The notes beneath the pieces were generated by a model. It did not search any database and was not told the DNA's origin. It was given only the letters and a program-made list of their open reading frames with translations. Shown piece by piece: positions 50,110 through 62,429 of a stretch of DNA of 64,000 nt; position 1 is the stretch's first letter; each line of letters opens with the position of its first letter. Location: positions 1-64,000 of the forward strand of contig JAKCWW010000401.1 of the NCBI GenBank assembly GCA_026260175.1, in the 5' to 3' direction. The position numbers and the translations under genes were made by a program. This stretch comes from Reticulitermes lucifugus. Lineage: Eukaryota; Arthropoda; Insecta; Blattodea; Rhinotermitidae.

Positions 50110-51430
50110 CAAGGATTTCAGTTTGTACGTGCATAATTTCCTTAGTCCACAACCCACAATATATGACAGCAAGCATAATTAAACACTGTAATTCTCTCAC
50201 ACTAGCATGCAACTAAATAAGTACTTAGAACACATACTACGTCAGTCACTCTTGCACGCATGGACACGACTGTGACTGTCTTCTGTTTCAGTCTATGAGT
50301 GTTCGGGGAAGTTCGTTGCTTTCCGTAAACCAAATGCTCGGCGCCAAACTTCAAAAGGTCTGAAGTAAGAATGAATAAAAGACAATCTCGATTTCATGTC
50401 ATTACAGACATTGCTAAAAGAGACAAAATAGTGCCAATGATCTATCATTTATATTTTATTTTAAACCATGCCAGCCAAAGACAGGTGCAACATAGGAAGG
50501 GGGTCCCAGATTGCAGTAAAATTAACTTGAAAACTGTTATTTTATTAGTAAATATTATTGCTTCCTTAATAGTGTGTATGAATGAGTGCTACAGATTATG
50601 AATCTTGAGGGACACTTGCAATTACTATGTCACTTGATAGGCCTCTGAATTTATGCTGCAAACAAAGAAATGAAGAAAAGAAGAAAAGGAGAGAGAAAGA
50701 GACTTTCGCATGTGTGGGCCACTACAAACATACATATACACAGCTTTTATGTCTACATCCACCTATTCCCCCCACCCCGAATACTGACCAACGGGAGGCA
50801 TCAAATAGATACCGGTATATGTGGACAAATAAGATGTATGTGTAGTGGCTCACACATATATAAGCCTGCTTACGTACCTATATTTACGGATATGCATGCA
50901 CGTGGACACTTACGACTACTCGTATACTCGTACACGTGTCATTTTTTGAGTTAGTATTTAGCGTCACTCTTGTCGACATTTAGGATATAATAATCGTCAC
51001 ACTGTCCCAAAAACAAGAGCGTTTTGTACGTTTCGGCACTGCGGAATTTATGTCATGTCTGTTGTTTGCCGCAATAATGCTTAACGTGTGTTGTGTGCTG
51101 AATATTATCACGAAGGAGGAAGGCATTGCATACACAGTGCCTAATATTTTGCGTGAATATTTTCATTGTCTTCCTCTGTGAATCAAAATGAATGATGTAA
51201 TATTCGTGTCAATACCACAATGTATTCGGGGTACCTATGAAATTACTAAAACTTCATTTCTAACTGCTCATTCAATGGCTGATTGTTAAAGTTACACGTA
51301 TGCAAGGTCGTTTATAGTACAAAAATTATACAACATTAAATAAAGTGGGATGATGATCATAAATTTTATTAAAGTATCGGAGAGATGGCATGCTTACTTT
51401 ATTTCTGACAACGGAAAATCACACAAATAG
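50110..51430. other. AT-rich DNA without a supported gene
   Basis: GC-richer at 50240-50350 with an E2F-like TTTGGCGC word on the minus strand (50340-50349), which would be upstream of the candidate exon. A purine-rich run lies at 50665-50705. Confidence 0.45.
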
Positions 51431-51435
51431 GATTA

Positions 51436-51484
51436 ACGGCTTTCAGTTCGAGACTCCAATTTGGTACCATCTGAATACAAGTCA
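51436..51484 (-). repeat. Hammerhead-like repeat fragment
   Basis: Minus strand reads TTCAGATGGTACCAAATTGG then AGTCTCGAACTGAAAGCCG. It follows the (CTGA)AGATGG..CTCGAAAC layout of the motif family with losses in both core parts. Confidence 0.35.
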
Positions 51485-51489
51485 TGCTT

Positions 51490-52150
51490 ATTAGGACTGC
51501 GTAAACTGCTCGGTGTCTGAACAGACTGTATTAAATGACTCTGGAAGTAAAATCAACACGCTGCTACAAATAAACACAAGTATCATGGAGACAAAACTAG
51601 AAAAAAATGTTTATTATTTCCAAGGCCTTTTAAGTAAATTCGTGTGGTTAAATTAATACGTAGCTAAGTCCACTCCTGAACATAGCCTCAGAAATAAATT
51701 AACCACGAGTAAATTAAGGATTTTGGTAACACTGAATAAAAAAACTGATTTGTGCGCAATAGTGAAGAAAGTAAAATTCATGTATTTCAGCCGCGCCTGC
51801 TACTCTGTATGACTGTGAAATGGCCCTCTTTTTTGAGTTACCAACACAATAAAAGTGACCATACGATGATATACTAAATTCAAAAACCCTGTACCATTTT
51901 TAATTCCAGCTTGTCTTTAGTGCTCTTGCAGTGTAACAACATTGGTTCAATTAATATGTTAATACGACATATCTGGAGTTAATATCATTGTCGTTTAATA
52001 TTGTGAAAAGTTGCCTCTTGCTCCCACGAAGGAAAAGATCTATCATGTTGGACCTACAATCGATGCAATCAAACAGGGATAGAGATAATTACATAATGGA
52101 GAACTTAGAAGTTTTATTCTTTATCAAATGTCGTCTAGATAATAAACAAA
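51490..52150. other. AT-rich DNA, nothing recognised
   Basis: No gene or repeat supported before the family-A SINE. Confidence 0.5.
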
Positions 52151-52155
52151 AGTGT

Positions 52156-52445
52156 GGCCGTGCCATGGCTCAGGCGGTTAGTCGCCTGCTTCTCACCGCG
52201 AAGGCCCGGTTTCGATCCTGGGTCAGTCCATGTGGGATTTGTGGTGGACGAAGTGGTACTGGGACAGGTTTTTCCCCCAGAGTACTTCGATTTTCCCCTG
52301 TCAATTTCATTCCACCGGTGCTCCATTACACGGAAAAACGAAAAAACGTATCATCTTCATCACAGGGTTGCACAATAAGCCTCAAGGCTGCGGTGTGTCC
52401 GTAGCATCTGCTGCGGGGCGCTACGCCACAAAAAGAGAAAATAAA
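52156..52445 (+). mobile_element. tRNA-derived SINE (family A), full length
   Basis: Starts GGCCGTGCCATGGCTCAGGC with an A box (TGGCTCAGGCGG) and a B-box-like GGTTTCGATCC 40-50 bp later. The body includes GGGATTTGTGGTGGACGAAG and CATTCCACCGGTGCTCC. The 3' part reads GCCTCAAGGCTGCGGTGTGT and AGCATCTGCTGCGGGGC, then an A-rich tail. The copies at 22246-22503 and 44131-44222 are the same family. The 138-residue open frame that starts upstream and crosses it, and the others over it, are not genes. Confidence 0.95.
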
Positions 52446-52449
52446 AAAT

Positions 52450-52800
52450 AACGAAATGTGGGCTGTGAATTGGGTGTAAGTTGTAGCAATCACTGAGAAA
52501 AAAAAGTTCTCAAACACAGATACCATTTTAAACTTCAACATAGGGGTATCTCAATGGAAGGATAATTTGGTAATGGGTCTTGCTGAACTATTCTCAAGCT
52601 TCTTGTATTACGAGGCAGCCCAGTTTGGACAAAATAGAAACTTTCTGAAGGATATTTAGATTTATATAAAAAAATGTTCGTCTAACATATGTATTCCGGC
52701 ATGCGAGATAATGCACATTTACGGAAACTGCAAATAAGCTAGTTCTACGTTCGAATGTTTCGTTATTTCGTTTTCTATAAATAATGGTACGAATGCAGAA
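52450..52800. other. AT-rich DNA, nothing recognised
   Basis: Spacer between a SINE and a MITE with no further signal. Confidence 0.5.
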
Positions 52801-52804
52801 AGTA

Positions 52805-53055
52805 CAGTAGTCCCCCCGTATCCGCGGGTGATACGTTCCAAGACCTACCGCGGATGCCCGAAACCGCGGATAGTAGCGAACCCTATACAAGTAAGCTTTA
52901 TATCGACTAAAGTCGACGCTGGCAAATTGAAACGTAAATACTTAAATCGATCATGGTCGACTTTGGCAATGAATGTGTTAATATTTTCGGCCCGCAGTAA
53001 ACTGCGGATAACTGAAACCGCGGATACCGAATCCGCGGATACAGGGGTTCTACTG
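52805..53055. mobile_element. Second Tigger/pogo-type MITE with TA target duplication
   Basis: Left end CAGTAGTCCCCCCGTATCCG and right end, read inward on the minus strand, CAGTAGAACCCCTGTATCCG. Both arms contain repeated (T)ATCCGCGG and AACCGCGGAT words. TA lies at 52803-52804 and 53056-53057. The 251-bp element has no transposase. The TIR is of the Tigger type but differs from the 28151 element, so a different transposase lineage moved it. A TATCGACTAAAGTCGAC palindromic word lies inside. Confidence 0.93.
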
Positions 53056-53059
53056 TATT

Positions 53060-53320
53060 CATATTTTAAATCACTTCTGACACAATTATTTATAACTTCA
53101 GCCAGACACTTAAATAATATAGGCCTGCGTTTGGCCGTAGTCTCATGTAGGTCCATTCTAAATGAGTGACTATTGGGTTAGTCACCAGTGCGCTTTCATT
53201 TGCATAGATTATAAAAATTACATTCTGGAAACCGCAAGCGAAGAAACCACAAGAAGAACTTCGCTTTGGTTGAAGTTTAATCACGTATCAGTTACTATTG
53301 TCTTATTTATAATTATAGAG
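53060..53320. other. Spacer with a small hairpin
   Basis: AAGCGAAG at about 53233 and CTTCGCTT at about 53259 form a perfect 8-bp stem. Nothing else seen. Confidence 0.4.
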
Positions 53321-53337
53321 TAAACACAGAATAACTA

Positions 53338-53638
53338 AAAGCAAAAACAATTCCATTACAGGCCTCGACAGGCCCTTAGGGTTCCAGGAGTTTCATACTC
53401 CTAGATTTCTAGAAAGTCGGCCCATGAAGGTCGTCAGCCCTACGCACCGGCCGCCTTTACCCCCCCAGGAAATATTCCTGGTACTCATTTCTGTTAGAAG
53501 CTGAGTCGACCCCAGGGCCGCACTACGGCCGGAAGGATTATGTCAATGAAAAATTCCAATGACACCATCGGGAAAAGAACCAGCGACCTGCCGGCTTGTA
53601 GCTTAGTGCCTCAACCAACTGCGCCACCGCGTGCCCCC
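53338..53638 (-). mobile_element. tRNA-derived SINE (family B), full length with 16-bp target duplication
   Basis: On the minus strand GGGGGCACGCGGTGGCGCAG starts the tRNA-like head with an A box (TGGCGCAGTTGGTTGA), and the rest matches the 20473-20787 copy. Perfect 16-bp target duplications AAACACAGAATAACTA lie at 53322-53337 and 53639-53654. This copy is uninterrupted and supplies the sequence hidden by the N run in the other. Confidence 0.97.
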
Positions 53639-53659
53639 AAACACAGAATAACTATTAGA

Positions 53660-56600
53660 AGGGAATGTATGAGAAAGCAATCGTATCATAATTTAATACA
53701 CTATTTCGGCAATTCCTGAAAAGCCAGAGTAACACCACGAATTACATGTCAGAACAGCTTTTCTCCGATATGAGACATGAACACTGCTTCCGCGGAGAAT
53801 ATAGCAGTTCTGAACGCTCTAGTTGCTACATCCTGTACAATTATGTGCAAACTCAGCCTGCGTGTTTCTAGCATTCCTGTATAATCTCATAACACACTAA
53901 ACTAATAAATTTAACCTGCAGTAGCACCACTCTGCTTTCTTAGTTAAAGCCAAGTTGTTTTGACAAGTACTCAATATCAGGGTTGCTCTCAGATACTTCT
54001 TTAGTAACATCTTTAGGAGTACTTGAAAACACAAATTCCAATACAGTTTATGTTACATATCGTGATAATTAATGAGCGTCTGTGCCACTTAATTATTGGC
54101 GTACCTGATCCAGTCCAACCACGAGGCTTGCATTTAATCTGGAACATACAAAGGGCGTTCGGTGATGTTCAGGAACAGAAAGGAACAGACGGGAGCATGG
54201 GGAGGAGGAAGGGGAAATTCAACCTGTATATGATGGGTGCGTGAGCTGTCAGTGGGTTACCCATTCATTAACCCCAAACTTTGTTAGAATGGAAACCCAT
54301 GGTGTGTGAACCACATGAGAATCACGAGGTCTCTGTCTTTTCCTGTTCCCATCCACTACATTTGTAGGTGTTCAGTGCCCTATTTCATTACAGAATTATC
54401 TAAGACATTTTGTGATAATAATTAAAAATTCGTTGAAATCTTAACGGAATATTTTGCGAACACAGCACTCTATACTACTTTCGCCTACATAGTTTATTAC
54501 TCACGCATAATAATGAAATTTTAAAATCTACAATTTAAATATACTACCCACTATTTCTGAAGTACAGTGGCTAGTCTGCTCACTCGTAGAACTGTGTTTG
54601 ACTGTTCGCAAGCCAGATTTCTTTTTGACATCACGTCCACATTACCTGCGAAGCCCATTCGTCCCCATCTGTACAAAGCATTCCCTTAAAAGAACACAGC
54701 TATGACATCTGGAGTATCATTAATTTGACCACTTATTTTGAAATACTTGAGGAAACAATTCAGGCGATATAATCAACTATACGCAAAGTGACTGCGGAAT
54801 GCTCTGCTTTATGCACGAACCGCATCATAATAATAGTTAAATTATAAAATGTTGAATTAACGTATCTATAGGACGGAAATTTACGGTGGCTGTGTATAGT
54901 TGTTGACACTTTAAAGACAAAATTAACCTGAATTACGTTACAGATTCAATTTAAACTGCACAGTAAACACACACCTTCCCATTATAATAACCAGTCAGTT
55001 AAAATAATGTATAGGGAAATAACCGCTGCCGATTCTGACGTGCATGTAACGCATATAACGACATTGTGTGAGCAGAATAAATAAATCCACTGTCTTAACA
55101 GGTTAATATTGAGAATGTATGTACGTACATTTCTAGCTCATGGATCAGGGTGTCGGGAGGTCCATCTGTGAATCACCAAAAATCAACATCGACTAGCCAA
55201 AACCGACCACCGCTGTACAATGACTGTACAATGACGTCATGCCACACTCTGAACTCCCATACTTCAACCAAAATCCAGAAATGAATAAAATTAGGTTTTT
55301 GACTACACAATTACACAAATGATAATTCTAATTCATATAGGATCTTACTAAAAGTAACTAATTACTTAGAGATCATACTCTGATCATCCCCGATAAGCAA
55401 TGCTGCATGGCAGAGTATGTAAGGCTTCAGTTATTATTACTGATGTGTCTTTATAGGCTTCTGAAAGCTGCACAAATTATCTTACTTCGGAAGATAGAAA
55501 CTTCAACATAAGTTCTGAAGGTAATAGGATGTTGTCTATTTCAATGTTCCAACCGAGATGTAGATATGTCGATTTACTGGTCTACTATTAACAACTATTA
55601 GATCTCATAGCAATTTTGTAAGCATTCAGTGGGACATTACTTTCTAATATTTGGTAGTTTACAATGAAGCTAGACGATATACATTGAAGTGCCTAATGGA
55701 AAACCTGATCGAAAACAGAATTTAGTTTTGCCCAAATGGAATGCCGCTCGCAGCTTGCCTTGAATCTATCAAAAGATATTTCGCAACAAATATATTCACA
55801 CAACTTCCCTATATATAGACATTCGGTTTTACATTAATAATGTAGAATAGATTTGTTGAAGGAAGTATAAGTGGCTGAGAACTTCATCTGAACACGGAAA
55901 TAAATCTTGTTAATCCAATCTGTCAAAAAGCCTGCTTCATCTTTATACTATGTGAAATGCTTTTCCTTAAGCTTACATTTCAATAAATACAGAAATTCGA
56001 CGTAATCGCTAAAATGGATATACTCCTATTTTCACAATATTTACACTGTTTAATCTGTTTGATTTAAGCAGATATTCCTACTCATTAGCTAAGAGCTCCG
56101 GCATTAAAATTAGTAAATACTTCATACTTCCTTCGGCCTTTTCCTAAAATTACTTGAAAGAGGTTTTGCAGATTTTCTTAACTTCCCCCACTTGACAAAA
56201 TACCGAGGTAGTTATAATTCAAGGTCGCACATCATTACAAACCAATTTTTGTGAGTTCTTGTCCATATACCTTATTTATAATGTTCTTTGTGGTTCGTTA
56301 TATTTTACCATTTTTTGTGGTAAGCATTAAATTCCGTGCAAATAATTAACGCTCTAACAAAATCTCAGTAAGGAATATCAAAACAAACAAGCAAATGTTT
56401 CATTACTCACTTTAGACACCTACAATTTAAAAAATGCAGGCAATTTGAAAGTGGTACTCCGTGAACATGTTATTTTTTTAAGGTGTAGTCATCGACGCTA
56501 TTAGTAACTTATTCTATATAGCGTCAGATGTTGGGATGAATAGTGAATAATTAATTGCAAAGTGCTTGGAAGGAAGTGATGTTCGTGTAATGAGAGTACC

Positions 56601-59600
56601 ACCCCTGAATGTATCTGTAAGTACTGAGAAAAACCACGAGAATCTCGGTTAGGATACTCTATGTCCCTGCCAGGATTTGAGCTCTGGACCTTCTGAATAC
56701 AACGCAAGAATACTTAAAACTCTCCAGCGACGTGTAACGAAACATGAAAGGAAAAGCGTCGTGACAATTTGACACATCACTAATAAAAACGACGTCGTGA
56801 CCATATTATTAATTGGAGCACTGAAATAGAAGCAGCAACACAGACGAATCAGATAAGAAAAATTGGCTCCACAAGATCTCACTATCATTGCCACAAGATG
56901 AACTGTTTGCAATGTGTACAGAGAGAGTTTAACTCAAAATGTTTTTGCAAGGTAGACACCTCGCAGCATACTGCTTGATATACATTGGAATTTGTTTTTC
57001 TTATCCTCAAATATTAACGGCCTTCTTAAATCCAATAGCAAAACGGAACAGCTAGCTTTCGAAGTAAATTTAGACGGATCTTAAAGTCATGTGACTTCGA
57101 TGTCTAGCACATTTTGTGAGCAGCTTTCAGTTTGTAAAAAGAAAAGGTAGAGACGACGAACTTGGAATAACGTATAACTACATAATCATTAATCAGAACC
57201 CTACGATCAGCAATGGCTGCCGATAATCAGTGATATATATGCTACAGCGTAAGTATCTGTTATTGCCTCAGTTCGCTGATACCGCCGCGTAATCCGGGCC
57301 ACCATCTATTACGGCATTGTTAGCCTCGTTGAGACAGGACCGCTTTCCAAGCATCGATTAGTTGATGGCAGTCCTGTGAGAGCAGATTTCTGTTCGTTGC
57401 AGGAATCGGAGTCACGATTTACAATTGAATCTTGAAGATGTTAGGGTTTGATAGTGGTTCAAAATTGCAGTACCACTTTCCCATATAATGTACGGAAATT
57501 CATCACCATATTCTCTTATTTTCCTTTTAACGTCTATTATGTTTTGCAAGCGTCGATGGGCAAAGTGCCTCCAATTTCTTATTTCTTCCTACAGTCTTTC
57601 CTTTTCGATTCCTTGCCACTCTTTACCTCTCTTCTTGGTGTCTTCCAGCTTCTGGTAGAACCATAGTAACAAAGTCATCACATAGGTCAGTTTCCATCAA
57701 ATACAGACTACACTTTAATGCCCTTCTGTTTTCCTTTTCATGTGGCTGCTCCTATGCATGTGGCCGAAGGTTTATAGTTACTTCTCCTAACAAGGAATTA
57801 AAAATCTGAAAAAAATACTTATTTAAAATTTTATTTAAATTAAATTTTTTGCCATTTTCTCACCAAAACACATTATAGATTTGAAACACGATTCCATGAT
57901 AATACTGAGTTTATTTAGCGGTGCTTTACAGACTACCCAGGAGACACATCATCCAAATACCTACTGATTTATAAATAATTAATTGGCACTTGTACAAGAA
58001 AGCGATTGGTTTATTTTTTTCGATAAATCTTGCAATGTAGCTTGAGGCAACTATTAGAATATTACTGTTACTATTGCCATTAATATGATCACTATTAAAT
58101 TAAAAACATTAATAAGGACTTTACACGTAGCACGAAGTTCAGAACAATAAAAGATAGAGTTTTAATTTCTCAAACTTTCATATACAGACACGACTTTCAA
58201 AACACCGCAGTACACAGGAGAATGGCATAGATACTGAATTTATAACACGTAAGGAAGTTTCAGAGATAAGAGGATTACACTGTCTCAGACTATATTATAA
58301 AAGCACGTTCTCTGATATTGTTGGAGAGCTGCTGTTTCGACTTATCAATGCAAATATCTAGAGATGTTTTGTAACTGCAAATTATTTTCTTATTACTAAC
58401 AATTGTGTCTCCAGACATAGACAATAAATGAATGCAGTGTGATCGATTTAAGTATGTAATAATTCACATAAATAAATTTTTCCTCAATTAAGGAATAATT
58501 TCTAAGCCAAAATTTCCGCACACATTTTTAGCAATTTACCTCCCGTTCCTTATAATCTCACAACATTAAGCCATCCTTCTTGCAGTCAACAGCCATCTAT
58601 CTGCTTTAACTTACAATAATGTTCCAGCAATTGGAGTAAGGCTGGTCAACGTCTCACGTATAAGCTCACCTCTCCCGGTCATTAAATCCATGCTGTAAGT
58701 TTTACTGCGCGTAAAACGAAGCAGACGGCAGCAATGGACCAAGTGCCCCAGTAGATAACCTACTGCAGAAGTGAAGTCACGGATCACATTGGAAAAAATA
58801 ATTACGAACGATTTCAGTATACTCGTTATTGCTATCGAAATTCTATACAAAAGCCGTAACGTCTTCAAGAAAAAAAGCACACGATATAAGATTAAAGTAT
58901 GATCATAATAGGTGAGTATAGCCACAGACTGTGAAGTTGTCCCTCACATTCACACACACATACACACAAACGCATGATCATAATAAAGAGGAAATGAAGA
59001 CCACGGGGTCAATATAACAGGCATTTCCGTCAGTATATTCCAAACGGTACTCCGCGGAACGCCAAGAATCGAAGTTTTCCGCAACTAAGTTCCATTGCTA
59101 TAAAAAGTCATAATTTAAATTCATAATACACTTAATTTAAAACTTTTGAATTTGTATTTGACAGTCACTCATTCGGTAACAAATTCCTGAATTGCTGCAG
59201 TAATTAAATTTGCAATAATGTTATATATTATATCAGTTTCATTTTTCCACGGCCTGTAAAAGTTATTATTTTTATTTCTAAATATCTGCAATGAAACAGT
59301 ATATAATATAAATAATAATTATAATATATGAGTGCTAAGTAGCGTGTAAAGAAGGAGACGTGGATAGACAGAGCACAATGGATTCACATATTGTTTTTCC
59401 AAAGACGACATCGATTTGTGACTCCGCAGTACAGTTACCGTCACACAAGAGGCACGACGAGCTTTACAACAGAATATCAGACTTCTTTGCAAAACTAAAC
59501 AAGTAAAAACTTACTGGCGCTTGGAAGAAAACGTAGCAGGTAGATTGTACTTAACCAACTGTATGTCAAAAACACTGTGACAACATCAACATAAGGAGAC

Positions 59601-60730
59601 TAAAACAATAAATACATAAGTCAACGTACTCACTCCTATATTTTAAGAAATGATAAATCATACAAGATACTGAATTTATTTTAATAATCATCTAACAACT
59701 GTCACTGTTTAAATTTTGGAATTGGAGATTCTTTCAACACAAACTGATTTCATAAATAATGCAACTATTTGTGAAAGAAATGCTTTTAACTTTTATCATT
59801 TCAAGCCATGTTATTGAATTCTTATACAGTTTACTAACCACGACAAAGTTTTGTAAGAAACAGACCTCTTTTTAAAAAAAGCACAAGAGATATAATTTTT
59901 GTTTAAATAATGAGGACATATATTGCTCTTAATTGTACTGTTAGAAGAATATTTGTGTGTCGCCGTCGAGCAACAAGTGTACAAATGTGTCGAAAATGCA
60001 CTAACCAAATTCAGTGAGGACTGCACACTGTAATTTAGACATAGTGATGATTAGTAATACGAACCTTGTTTCTTTTGATCGCACATCAGTTTGTACGGTT
60101 AATATTCTTATCGATGGAAAGAGAAATCCCACGGAGTATACAAAATTATGGACAAATATATTGCTGTGTGTGTAAGTCGTCTTACAGAACACATTTACTT
60201 CACTTTTCCAAAGCCATTCCATCAGATAAAACTACGGTAGCAGGAAAGAACTTCTTGGTCACGAGACACTGATTACATAAGGATGTAATCTGAAATGACT
60301 TTAATTGCATTTTATTTAAGTTGCTACCTCATTCCCAAACGAATGGTTTGTGGGACGTGAAATACGACATGGGGAGGAGCCTGGAGCAAGGTGGTAAACA
60401 AGTTCCCTTCTCTTCCGCACTACTACCATCCTTAAACAATCTGTGCATTTCCACGTCAGAAAGACTCGTTGACTTAGCGTGCCATACCATGGGGCAGCCA
60501 TGTCCATCCAGTGCTCCGAGGCCCTAGGGTGGGGAGTATGATCACCCAGTCCAAGACCTACGCCACTTGCTGCCTCTACAACTCGATTACCTGCCTCGAA
60601 CTCTATATTTTATTTATGGGGTCACACTCTTGGGAAATGAGTCGTGTGCGTGGAATGTGGAGAAGAACTTGCAGGAGCTCTAAGCAATTGCACTGTGCAG
60701 TTGGTCCATTCCAGTTTTGCGATTACAAAT
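53660..60730. other. AT-rich DNA without a supported gene
   Basis: Only small unrecognised frames. A tRNA-like pair of boxes near 54565-54615, a candidate exon at 58670-58762 (minus) and a CA-rich tract at 58945-58975 are the only features noticed. 59215-59330 is extremely AT-rich. Confidence 0.45.
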
Positions 60731-60734
60731 GATG

Positions 60735-60760
60735 CGGGGGGTGGGGGGAGGGGGGGGAGG
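60735..60760 (+). repeat. G-tract with G-quadruplex potential
   Basis: Three G runs of six, six and eight separated by single T and A, then GG. The + strand could form a G-quadruplex because the eight-base run can supply two G tracts. Confidence 0.85.
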
Positions 60761-60764
60761 TATC

Positions 60765-62370
60765 ACCACCACTCAAGAAAATACAGCAGCGTGCGATGAT
60801 AAGCAATGAAGAACTAACCTAATACAACCTACTGGACCTCTTTTATTTTCAGTATAATTTTTTATTTAACTACACAAATCTATACAATGCCTAGGCCACG
60901 AACTGGACTGTAGTGACAATTTCTTAACCGCGGGTCCACGCAACCTCCTATTTAGTTCGTAGAGCAAACTTTTTCCTGAGGGAAAGGAAAGGAGGAGTTA
61001 AGGTTATCGTGCCACGACGCTGACCACCCACCACCACCGGACACTGAGGTTAAGAATTCGCAGAATTACAGGTATTCCCTTCCATATGTTTTCACAGAAG
61101 ACAGCTTAATTTATAAAAAGTGCCAATTTTATTTTACATTCTTTAGTTAGCAGTACGTTTCATACACCCTTACGTGTGTGTAGATGGTTATATGGTCTTA
61201 CCCCATGACATCTGAATATATTGTAGATTATTGTGTTCCACAAGCATTATGTTTTGCTATGAGTTTCGAAATTCTGTTCGAAGAATTTGCTAGTAAGGCA
61301 AGAAACAGTAAAGTATTACGGCCAGTTTTATTGATCGAAGTTCCTTGGTACTTTACTGATGTCAGTCACATGGGCCAAGTGATAGGATTAGAAAAGTAGT
61401 GTAAGGTATGATTACTCCTTTCCACATCATTGGAAATTTATAATTTAAGACTTCACTTAGCACCCCAAGGCGAAATTAAGGAGCTGAAAAAGACAAAGAC
61501 CGACGCCTAAGCGTCACGCTTGGAAATTGTGTAGGGAGAATGGACGAAATACTAGAAAGATTCTTAACTTCGGCGCAAAATCATCGCTTTATCCCAAAGG
61601 CAACAGCCAAAAAACAATATTAACAGGAAGCTCTTTGACCCCAGATCTGGTTTGAACCTGACGGCGATGAATAAGCATCAGCATGTAAATACAGCGTTGT
61701 CAAATTAAATAAAGGCGAAGGAGAGAAAGGAGATGGATAAATAGTATTAGAATTTTAATCTCCGAAGTTTGGAAAAGTGTTCCTGTATCTGAGGTATTAC
61801 ATGGACAGAAGGAACTACCCTCGGTCCTTAAGGAAGCCAACAGAAAGGTCATATCCATCAATGCCACATGTTAACTGTGTCAGGCAGATTCAGTTACGTG
61901 GTAATAGACCCATATGGGGGAGCTGGGGTCGAGGGAATTATTCCAAGAAAGATTGCTGGACGACACAAGGAAAGGGAATACATCCTGACAGAACTATCAG
62001 GTCAAATAACTCATTTATTTGAATAGAAATTTGCTATGGATTCAGAGCACAACAATATCTGAAACAACAGTCAGCATTTCGCAATTAGTTTCTTATAAAC
62101 TCCGTCACTACTTGACCTTCAAATAAGAAAAGGCTAAGGAGTTGCTGAACCAAGCTCTAAAAATACTCTTCATATAGGTCTTCTCTATAATTCGACAGGA
62201 TTTAAAAACCACTCAATTATCTCGGTCATGATAGCCATTTGCTTGTGGTTTTCAAGAGAACTGAACGTATTTAATGAACATGTTACGTTAAGTGCTGGAA
62301 TAAATTTGAGAGAAAAAATTATGAATTTGAATTTGTTGCGGCCGTAAGTACTAAAAGTTGTAACATTCTG
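60765..62370. other. AT-rich DNA without a supported gene
   Basis: Open frames at 61184-61399 and 61777-62022 are unrecognised. No repeat found. Confidence 0.45.
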
Positions 62371-62374
62371 CAGT

Positions 62375-62425
62375 ATGATACATATTTACCAACATTTCGG
62401 AGGAACCTGCTCCCTCTTTATTCAT
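62375..62425 (-). repeat. Hammerhead-like CGAAAT repeat fragment
   Basis: Minus strand reads AATAAAGAGGGAGCAGGTTC then CTCCGAAATGTTGGTAAATA. GGAG..CTCC can form stem II next to CGAAA. CAGGTTCCTCCGAAA is shared with 39598-39670. The CTGAAGA core is changed to ATAAAGA. Confidence 0.5.
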
Positions 62426-62429
62426 GTCG

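Noticed and set aside
51988-52404. 138-residue plus-strand open frame, the longest in the window
   Set aside because: Its second half is the family-A SINE and its first half is not recognisable.
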